Under the pieces are notes generated by a model. That model did no database searches. It saw only the letters and a program-made list of their open reading frames with translations, and was not told where the DNA came from. A stretch of 9,282 bases of DNA from PHAA01 sp964457945. GTDB taxonomy: Bacteria > Bacillota > Syntrophomonadia > Syntrophomonadales > Syntrophomonadaceae. The stretch is taken from contig CAYWFX010000079.1 of the NCBI GenBank assembly GCA_964457945.1, positions 1 through 9,282 on the forward strand. The letters run 5' to 3'. Shown here one piece after another: positions 1 through 5,675 of the stretch (position 1 is the stretch's first letter; every line of letters starts with the position of its first letter). The position numbers and the translations under genes are program-made.

Positions 1-226
1 TAGGCACAGTAGATTTTTTCCTAATGTCTCTCAACACGGCCCAACCATCGAATTCCGGCATCATCACATCCAAAATAATCAGGTCAATCTCCTGGGACGC
101 AAAAATCTCTAGAGCTTGTTTACCATTTCCAGCTTCGAATGTATCATAGCCTTCCTTTTTCAGGAAGTCGCATATCAATATCCGCATTCGTTCTTCATCA
201 TCAGCGATAAGTATACTTTTTTTCAC
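1..226 (-). CDS. Response regulator, receiver domain (3' end outside window)
   Basis: The first 75 codons of a two-component response regulator are visible; the rest lies beyond the left edge. The protein is a cytoplasmic phospho-acceptor that would be switched by a partner histidine kinase not in this window. The receiver fold is clear: the acidic pair D9-D10 follows the first beta strand (SILIADDEE), and the phospho-accepting aspartate is D53 in LIILDVMMPEFDGW. The GTG start at 226 is chosen because GAGGAGGT (240-233) sits 6 bases upstream. No effector domain is visible; the receiver style resembles OmpR/PhoB-type regulators, which is inference. The 11-bp-spaced direct repeat in its upstream region also fits that class. 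The gene is separated from the SPFH operon by a terminator, so it probably has its own promoter. Confidence 0.9.
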   Translation of the reverse strand, partial: MKKSILIADDEERMRILICDFLKKEGYDTFEAGNGKQALEIFASQEIDLIILDVMMPEFDGWAVLRDIRKKSTVP

Positions 227-325
227 TGAGTTACCTCCTCTTCGTCCGATATTATGCTGCTAAGTTATAAAATGAAATTCTACGGGAAGTTCAATTATAT
301 CTTCACCCAAAAAGTCAGAATCTTC

Positions 326-354
326 TATATATTATTGTAATACATCTTTGTGAA
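326..354 (-). promoter_or_regulatory. Candidate promoter of the response regulator
   Basis: On the minus strand TTCACA (354-349) and TATATA (331-326) are separated by exactly 17 bases, a plausible sigma-A -35/-10 pair. It lies about 100 bases upstream of the GTG start and downstream of the terminator of the preceding operon, where a promoter is needed. The -35 hexamer is part of the second copy of the direct repeat at 346-365, so a bound activator or autoregulator would contact RNA polymerase directly. The flanking DNA is AT-rich, so chance matches are possible. Confidence 0.4.
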
Positions 355-365
355 GACTTTGTGAA
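346..365. repeat. Perfect 9-bp direct repeat, 11-bp period, possible response-regulator box
   Basis: CTTTGTGAA occurs at 346-354 and again at 357-365. Read on the minus strand this is TTCACAAAG twice, one helical turn apart. OmpR/PhoB-family regulators bind tandem half-sites spaced 10 to 11 bp, and the Bacillus PhoP box has TT(A/C/T)ACA repeats at this spacing. The position just upstream of, and overlapping, the candidate promoter of a response regulator suggests autoregulation. That regulatory role is inference; the repeat itself is directly visible. Confidence 0.5.
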
Positions 366-415
366 TGCAGATAAATCTTTTACTAACATTTTCGTTTACT
401 ACCAGAACTTCTTCG

Positions 416-462
416 TAAAAAAGGAGCCTTATCCTGCGTTATTCACGCTAAATAAGGCTCCT
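416..462 (-). terminator. Rho-independent terminator of the nfeD-SPFH operon
   Basis: A perfect 11-bp inverted repeat pairs AGGAGCCTTAT (422-432) with ATAAGGCTCCT (452-462). The 19-base loop can itself form a small GCGT/ACGC stem (436-439 with 445-448). Read leftward, the stem is followed at once by a run of six T (the A-run at 417-422 on the given strand). It begins 33 bases after the stop codon of the SPFH gene, as expected for an intrinsic terminator. Confidence 0.9.
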
Positions 463-494
463 AGTTCAAATAGCAATATTTTATCCTATTAAGA

Positions 495-1439
495 CTATTT
501 GGGGGTATTCACAGGAGCGTCTATCACGACTTCTTTTAATGCGGCAAATACCCCTCCTAGACCGGATAAATCACCTGGGATGATCAGCTTAGTCGCCTGA
601 CCATTACCCAACTCTTTTATCGCTTCCAAGGATTTTAGGGCTATCACTTTATCATCTATCGCAGCATCTTTTATCATCACCAAGCTATCAGCAAATGCCC
701 TCTGGACATTCAATATGGCCTGAGCTTCACCCTCAGCTTGCAGTATATTGGCCTGTCGGCTGCCTTCAGCTTTCCTAATGGCGGCTTCCTTGAATGCTTC
801 CGCATTCAGGATAGCAGCTTGTTTTAGGCCTTCCGCTTCCAGAATAGCTGCGCTTTTTTGCCCTTCAGCCAGTAGGATGGCCTGCCGTTTTTCTCGCTCA
901 GCGCGCATCTGTTTTTCCATAGCGGTCTGAATATCCTGTGGGGGTAAAATGTTTTTCAATTCCACCCGGTTTACCTTGATGCCCCATTTATCAGTGGCTT
1001 CATCCAGAATTACCCTCAGCTTAGTATTAACAAGATCCCGGGAGGTAAGGGTCTGGTCTAGTTCCAGGTCTCCCACAATGTTTCTCAGGGTAGTTGCTGC
1101 CAGGTTATCGATAGCGAATATCGGATTTTGAATTTCATAGGTGTATTTAAAGGGATCGGTAACCTGGTAGTAAATGACTGTGTCAATCATCATGGTAACA
1201 TTATCCTTAGTTATAACCGGCTGAGGAACAAAACTAACCACCTGTTCCCGCATATCAACTATAGCTCGGAAACTGTCAACAAAGGGAATAAGGATATTTA
1301 TCCCCTTCTCAGCTGTTTTATGAAACTTGCCCAATCTCTCCACAATTCCAATGGTTGCCTGCCTTATTATTTTAATTGATGAATAAGCAATTAAGATTAC
1401 AAACAATACGACTACTAAATCAACAAAAATCGTTGTCAT
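495..1439 (-). CDS. SPFH/stomatin-like (band 7) membrane protein
   Basis: The product is a 314-residue SPFH-family protein of the stomatin/QmcA type, which oligomerises at the cytoplasmic face of the membrane and organises microdomains or membrane quality control. One N-terminal membrane segment spans about residues 4-21, followed by the SPFH core with the family pattern RQATIGIVERLGKF, the segment ITKDNVTMMIDTVIYYQV and a LPPQDIQTAMEKQMRAEREK transition near 165-184. A coiled coil follows, made of five 11-residue repeats at 187-241 (AILLAEGQKSA, AILEAEGLKQA and so on). Length is normal for the family. Upstream in-frame ATGs exist up to 1481, but AAAGGA lies 9 bases before the ATG at 1439, whereas the 1481 ATG has no properly spaced site. 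The gene follows nfeD by 50 bases in the same operon and is closed by the terminator at 416-462. The exact substrate or partner protease is unknown. Confidence 0.93.
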   Translation of the reverse strand: MTTIFVDLVVVLFVILIAYSSIKIIRQATIGIVERLGKFHKTAEKGINILIPFVDSFRAIVDMREQVVSFVPQPVITKDNVTMMIDTVIYYQVTDPFKYTYEIQNPIFAIDNLAATTLRNIVGDLELDQTLTSRDLVNTKLRVILDEATDKWGIKVNRVELKNILPPQDIQTAMEKQMRAEREKRQAILLAEGQKSAAILEAEGLKQAAILNAEAFKEAAIRKAEGSRQANILQAEGEAQAILNVQRAFADSLVMIKDAAIDDKVIALKSLEAIKELGNGQATKLIIPGDLSGLGGVFAALKEVVIDAPVNTPK

Positions 1440-1489
1440 TAATATCATTCCTTTCATTACGTAAGCGGGGAAAATCATCACCTGATCAT

Positions 1490-1918
1490 TTATATATCTG
1501 CTTTCTTAACTACCAGTTTGACCCCATCTATACCAGCAACTACGATTCGAACATCTATCTCTATATCCTCAGAGGCTACTGCTGTCCAGATCTCCCCATT
1601 AACCTTCACCTGACCGTAGTGCAATGGGGATATAATGGTCGTAGATATGCCGTGTTGTCCTATCAATGCGTTAACATTACTAAACGTATCATTCGATTTA
1701 ATTAGTCTTAACACCAGAGGACGAGTAAATACCACAAAAATAAGAGTAATAAGGGCAAATACCAATAACTGGCTTGGCAAGCTTACCAGTAATGTCAGGC
1801 TAACCCCTGCAGCCACCAATAAGGCAGCTAGAGCCAACCATAGAAACCAGAAACCAGCCGAAACAATTTCAACGGCCCCACACAATACAGCTACCAATAT
1901 CCATTGCACTGCAGACAT
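1490..1918 (-). CDS. nfeD: NfeD-like membrane protein, short form
   Basis: This encodes a 142-residue NfeD protein of the short (NfeD1b) type: hydrophobic membrane segments at about residues 4-17, 21-45 and 48-64, then a soluble C-terminal domain (about 85-140) with the OB-fold pattern GQVKVNGEIWTA. It lacks the N-terminal ClpP-like protease domain of long NfeD proteins. Known members act with stomatin or flotillin partners, and here an SPFH gene lies 50 bases downstream on the same strand, matching the conserved pair (as in E. coli ybbJ-qmcA). The ATG at 1918 is preferred because AAGGAGG (1933-1927) lies 8 bases upstream; an in-frame ATG 6 bases earlier would be too close to that site. The OB fold may help assemble or anchor the SPFH complex, which is inference from the family. 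Confidence 0.9.
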   Translation of the reverse strand: MSAVQWILVAVLCGAVEIVSAGFWFLWLALAALLVAAGVSLTLLVSLPSQLLVFALITLIFVVFTRPLVLRLIKSNDTFSNVNALIGQHGISTTIISPLHYGQVKVNGEIWTAVASEDIEIDVRIVVAGIDGVKLVVKKADI

Positions 1919-1940
1919 AAGCATAGCCTCCTTCACAAAT

Positions 1941-1970
1941 AGAATATGCAATGACCTTTAACTGACTCAA
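1941..1970 (-). promoter_or_regulatory. Candidate promoter of the nfeD-SPFH operon
   Basis: On the minus strand TTGAGT (1970-1965) and TATTCT (1946-1941) are 18 bases apart. Transcription would start near 1935, only just upstream of the AAGGAGG at 1933-1927, giving a very short leader. A second possible -10, TATAAT at 2074-2069, lies further upstream beside the dyad at 2072-2090 but has no good -35 at the right distance. Only mapping of the transcript start would decide between them. Confidence 0.35.
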
Positions 1971-2071
1971 GATCTAATCAGCTTCGGAAAGTAATAAACA
2001 AGCAAAACCATAAATGATCATACACAAGAGATATCATATGTTGGCATTTATGATGACCATCTAGAATCATT

Positions 2072-2090
2072 ATATACCAAACTGGTGTAT
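2072..2090. repeat. Dyad ATATACCA-AAC-TGGTGTAT, possible operator
   Basis: The two 8-base arms (2072-2079 and 2083-2090) pair at 7 of 8 positions, the exception being a T:G. The dyad overlaps a TATAAT sequence on the minus strand (2074-2069) in the upstream region of nfeD, a usual place for a repressor site. No known regulator motif was recognised and the T:G mismatch weakens the case. Confidence 0.3.
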
Positions 2091-2149
2091 CAAAGGGCTT
2101 TTTGCAGTGGAATCCAGATTTTGTTATCCACGCGCTTATAAAACCCCTT

Positions 2150-2162
2150 TATTGTCACAATA
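2150..2162. repeat. 13-bp palindrome TATTGTCACAATA, possible operator
   Basis: The arms TATTGT and ACAATA are perfect reverse complements around a central C. The site lies roughly midway between the two divergent genes, about 210 bases before the yifB start. It does not match an operator I know; Rex sites, for example, have wider spacing. A chance palindrome in AT-rich DNA remains possible. Confidence 0.3.
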
Positions 2163-2369
2163 TTAATTTATTCACCTCTAAACATTTCCAGTTAGCATAT
2201 TGAGGTATTGATGGAACACTCCCTTTTGTCCCACACTCTTAATTCAGCCAAATTCAGTATTTCCTGCGAGTCTCCTTAACTAATTAGGATACTATTTTTG
2301 TATTTTTAGCAGGATTTTAACATTTGTTGGAGAATATTGTAGCAAACAAATATTCGGAGTGTGTTATTA

Positions 2370-3908
2370 ATGCTCGCTATAACCAATACCCTGGCTCTCA
2401 CCGGAATAGAAGCCAAAACGGTTAAGGTAGAGGTAGATATACAGAATGGGCTGCCCAATTTTGAAATTGTCGGCCTGGCTTCGGTTGCTATAAAGGAAGC
2501 CAGGGAGCGGGTAAGGTCGGCCATCAAAAACTCAGGCTTTGACTTTCCCAACCGCAAAATTATCGTCAATCTGGCGCCGGCTGATTTCAAAAAGGAGGGC
2601 AGCCACTTTGATTTGGCTATTGCAGTTGGCATACTGCTGGCAACCGGTCAGTTGGCTAAGGAATTGCCTGAGAAATACTTCCTGGCCGGAGAGCTATCAC
2701 TAAATGGTGCGGTAAGATCAGTACCGGGGATTCTGCCCATGGCTCTGGAACTGGAGGCATCGCCGGAAGAGCTTTGCCTGATAATACCGGCTGAAAACAG
2801 CGCTGAGGCTGCCCTGGTCAGGGAAGTAAGCTCCTATCAGGTCTCGCATTTATGTGATATATGCGATTTCATTAAGGGAGAAAAGGAACTGGAACCTGTA
2901 GCATATTCTGAATCGGATGGATATGACCGAAGAAATATTAATATCCCAGATTTTTCAGAAGTGAAAGGACAGGAGAATGCTAAAAGGGCTTTGCAAATAG
3001 CTGCTGCTGGTCTCCACAATGTAATACTAATTGGTCCGCCCGGAGGGGGCAAAACCATGTTGGCCCGCAGAATGCCAAGTATACTGCCAGAAATGACCCG
3101 ACAGGAGGTCTTGGAAACTACCCGCATTTATTCGGTAGCCAATCTTCTGAACAGCAGCAACCCCTTGATAACCCAGCGCCCTTTCCGAACTCCTCATAAA
3201 AACGCTTCAACTTCCAGCATAATCGGAGGAGGACGTGTTCCTAAACCTGGAGAAATCAGCCTGGCTCAAAATGGGGTGCTTTTTCTGGACGAACTGCCTG
3301 AATTTAACCGTGATTTACTAGAAGGCTTGCGCCAGCCCCTGGAAGATAAAATGGTAACTATTGCCCGAGCCCATTCCACCTATACCTACCCGGCCGATTT
3401 TGCTCTCATCGCTTCTATGAATCCATGCCTCTGTGGCAATTTTGGCTCAGATTTGGAATGCCACTGTACCCCTATGCAGATTCACAAATACCTGGGGAGG
3501 ATATCCGGTCCCTTGCTGGACAGGATGGATTTACATGTAGAAGTACCGAGGATTCAATACGAGCAGTTGAAGGACAATGCCAGTGCAGAAAAGTCCGAGA
3601 GTATCCGCGCCCGAGTAAGTCAGGCTCGCGATATTCAATGCAGGCGCTTTGCTGGCAAAAAAATCACGCTTAATTCACAGATGACCTCTTCCTTAGTCAA
3701 GGCTCACTGCCGTTTAGATGAGGAATCAGAACAATTATTGAAGGATGCCTTTAACAAATTCAATATGAGCGCCCGCGCCCACGACCGGATTCTGAAAGTC
3801 GCCCGCACCATTGCGGATCTGGAAGCCTCTGAATCCATAAAAATGCAGCACCTGGGTGAAGCAATTCAATACAGGAGTCTGGATAGGAAATACTGGAGGA
3901 ACCTGTAG
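2370..3908 (+). CDS. comM: YifB/ComM family Mg-chelatase-like AAA+ ATPase
   Basis: The 512-residue product is a full-length YifB/ComM protein. ComM is a hexameric AAA+ branch-migration helicase that helps integrate heterologous DNA during natural transformation; YifB proteins without competence have no firm role. The domains are in family order: an N-terminal ChlI/Lon-protease-like domain (to about residue 165, with NGLPNFEIVGLA and HFDLAIAVGIL), then the AAA+ module with Walker A GPPGGGKT (222-229) and Walker B LFLDE (304-308), then the C-terminal Mg-chelatase segment with ISGPLLDRMDLHVEVP. Cysteines C353, C355, C364 and C366 (NPCLCG...CHCTP) form the Zn-like cluster typical of the family. 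The ATG at 2370 is chosen over an in-frame GTG at 2361 because GGAG (2356-2359) is 10 bases from the ATG but only 1 from the GTG. The gene stands alone, divergent from nfeD and convergent with the surface-protein remnant, so its neighbours say nothing about competence. Confidence 0.95.
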   Translation: MLAITNTLALTGIEAKTVKVEVDIQNGLPNFEIVGLASVAIKEARERVRSAIKNSGFDFPNRKIIVNLAPADFKKEGSHFDLAIAVGILLATGQLAKELPEKYFLAGELSLNGAVRSVPGILPMALELEASPEELCLIIPAENSAEAALVREVSSYQVSHLCDICDFIKGEKELEPVAYSESDGYDRRNINIPDFSEVKGQENAKRALQIAAAGLHNVILIGPPGGGKTMLARRMPSILPEMTRQEVLETTRIYSVANLLNSSNPLITQRPFRTPHKNASTSSIIGGGRVPKPGEISLAQNGVLFLDELPEFNRDLLEGLRQPLEDKMVTIARAHSTYTYPADFALIASMNPCLCGNFGSDLECHCTPMQIHKYLGRISGPLLDRMDLHVEVPRIQYEQLKDNASAEKSESIRARVSQARDIQCRRFAGKKITLNSQMTSSLVKAHCRLDEESEQLLKDAFNKFNMSARAHDRILKVARTIADLEASESIKMQHLGEAIQYRSLDRKYWRNL

Positions 3909-3949
3909 ACCCTAGTATAAGTGGGGTACCTGGCACATGACCAACACTG

Positions 3950-4811
3950 TAATGTATTAACCGTTAATTTTTCCTCCTGTTTATATTGTTTACCGCCGAC
4001 ATTCATCGTCCCTCCGTTGTAATTGATAGTGCCGCCGGATTGGTACAGGTTTCCGGTGACCGTCAGGGCATGGTTATTCAGGTCAAGCGTGCCGCCTCCG
4101 ATGTAGAGATTCCCTGCCACCGTCAGGTCCTACTGTAGCATCTAATTAGCATAGCTGCCCAAGTCGTACGGCCAGGGATTGTCAGGAGGCATCACATTGC
4201 CGGGCAGCCCGAGGTTACAGCCCTGGATGGTCGGCAGGGAAATGCTTGTATGTTCGAGCGTGCTGGCCACGGTTGGCGTAGCTAAATTCACTCCGGCCGG
4301 GTTGGTGATGTTCACATGTTAAGTGCCCCATAGCCCCCACTGACCTGGTAGCTTCCCTGCACTGTCAGCCGGCCGCCACTGGGGCTGACCGTACCGCCGC
4401 TCTGGGTGAGGCTGCCCTGGACGGTAAATGCGCCCCCCAAGGTGAGTGTTCCGACAGGATGTTAAAGTAGCACGCTGTGGTAACAAAGTGCACTGTCTGC
4501 TGGGAGCGCCCTGACAGGAGCACCACGTGAGTGCACTCGCTGTAAAGTTATTGAATTTGTTGTTCGTGCAATTTTCAGTGAAGCTGCCTCTCACCTCCAA
4601 GGTTCCAGCCGTAAACGTGTTGTAGCAGTAGTAAGTTTTCACCAGGAAATCTACATCGACCTCCAGGTAATCGTAAGCATTGGAGTAGTTCAGTTTCCTT
4701 TTCCACTGCTAACCAAGCTATAGGGATTCTGGTTTCCCCTGACGGGACTGCCTCCTGCTGAACATACCAACCTTTTCCGGAAAATACAACCATCCCTAAA
4801 TTCCAAGTTAT
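3950..4811 (-). pseudogene. Decayed beta-solenoid surface-protein gene fragment
   Basis: No intact frame covers this stretch, but minus-strand pieces in different frames join into a recognisable glycine-rich beta-repeat protein. In order: NPYSLVSSGKG (to about 4696); then KLNYSNAYDYLEV and TAGTLEVRGSFTEN (4694-4532); then THVVLLSGRSQQTVHF and YFNIL (4535-4455); then LTLGGAFTVQGSLTQSGG and RLTVQGSYQVSGGYGAL (4452-4312, ending in TGA); then NITNPAGVNLATPTV through LGSYAN, two in-frame TAG codons (4144-4142 and 4132-4130), and LTVAGNLYIGGGTLDLNN, ALTVTGNLYQSGG and NYNGGTMNVGG down to about 3950. One frameshift maps to an A-run (4694-4702) where a single lost A would explain the change. The similarity stops near the end of yifB, so the 3' part of the original gene is gone. 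The fragment lies directly behind the giant gene on the same strand and may be an old continuation of it or a separate paralogue. Such modules occur in secreted clostridial proteins, which I recall from general knowledge rather than a search. Confidence 0.75.
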
Positions 4812-5675
4812 TTACGGCGTTATCAGCCCGAACTTCTGCATACGCCGGTTATTTTGATCAGTAACGTAAACATTCCCGTTAGAGTCAACAGCTACCTTCA
4901 CAGGGCCACGGAATAGGCCGTCCCCTGAACCAACACAAAAACCCCATTTACATGAGAACTCTCCTGTAGCACTGAACTTTTGAATGCGATTGTTACCAAA
5001 GTCTGCTACATATATTTTCCCGTTGGAATCAATCGCAACTCCAGCAGGGGAGGAGAATTGCCCATCTTCTGATCCAGTTACTCCCCATACATCTAAAATT
5101 TCTCCTGTGGAACTAAACTTCTCAATACGATTATTATAGGTATCTGCCACGTATACATATCCACTGGAATCAACAGCCACACCTTCAGGTCCATTAAACT
5201 GACCATTTCCTGTTCCACTGCTTCCCCATGTACCTAAAAAGGCTCCCGTTGAGCTGAATTTCTCAATGCGATTATTATTACTATCCGCCACATATACATT
5301 TCCGCTCGAATCCACGGCAATCCCAATAGGGTTATTAAACTGACCATCTCCTGTTCCACTGCTTCCCCATGTACCTAAAAAGGCTCCCGTTGAGCTGAAT
5401 TTCTCAATGCGATTATTATTACTATCTGCCACATATACATTTCCACCCGAATCCACGGCAATCCCTTGTGGACAACTCATCTGCCCATTCTCTGCACCCA
5501 TACTACCCCATTTACCTACAAAATCTCCTGAAGAATTAAATTTCTGAATGCGGTTATTCTCAACATCCGTTACGTATACATTTTGGCTGGAATCCACAGC
5601 AACGGCTTTAGGCCATTTAAATTGACCGTCTCCTGTTCCATAAGAATCCCATTTATGCACAAATTCATATTCCTG
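4812..5675 (-). repeat. Six NHL repeats forming a C-terminal beta-propeller
   Basis: Six blades of about 47 residues carry the NHL signature: GQF...P.GIAVDSSGNVYVAD followed by NNRIEKFSSTG. The six DNA-level repeats have a 141-base period. Six is the usual number for a closed NHL propeller, so the domain is probably complete. NHL propellers bind proteins, peptides, glycans or RNA; here, in a protein that appears to be extracellular, a protein or glycan ligand seems more likely. The last blade is the most divergent (NNRRMQKF) and ends six residues before the stop. Confidence 0.92.

Larger units (their letters stand above)
1919..2369. other. Divergent intergenic region between nfeD and yifB
   Basis: These 451 bases separate two outward-facing genes and contain no credible gene. 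They hold the candidate nfeD promoter (1941-1970), a near-perfect dyad at 2072-2090, a 13-bp palindrome at 2150-2162 and two sequences one base away from the DnaA box TTATNCACA (2124-2132 and 2168-2176). A 7-bp inverted repeat (GAATATT 2332-2338 with AATATTC 2349-2355) ends next to the yifB ribosome binding site. I could not find a convincing -35/-10 pair for yifB. Confidence 0.6.

Noticed and set aside
3956..3972. ATTAAC-C-GTTAAT followed by T residues as a yifB terminator
   Set aside because: The arms are almost pure A/T with a one-base centre, so the RNA hairpin would be very weak.
3866..4120. An 84-codon minus-strand open frame as a separate small gene
   Set aside because: Its first part is a real module fragment, but it follows an in-frame stop, and its last third runs through the boundary into antisense yifB sequence. 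It is part of the decayed gene.
4487..4537. Two copies of AGTGCACT (4487-4494 and 4530-4537) as attachment or operator sites
   Set aside because: Eight-base palindromes this close can arise by chance; there is no other mobile-element signal nearby and both lie within decayed coding sequence.
4773..4784. TTTTCCGGAAAA palindrome as a terminator for the giant gene
   Set aside because: There is no loop and no T-run after a stable stem on the minus strand; it is a short palindrome without support.
4575..4793. A 72-codon minus-strand open frame as a small gene
   Set aside because: It has no convincing ribosome binding site, and the family-like peptides of this stretch lie in other frames, so it is an accidental frame in a pseudogene.
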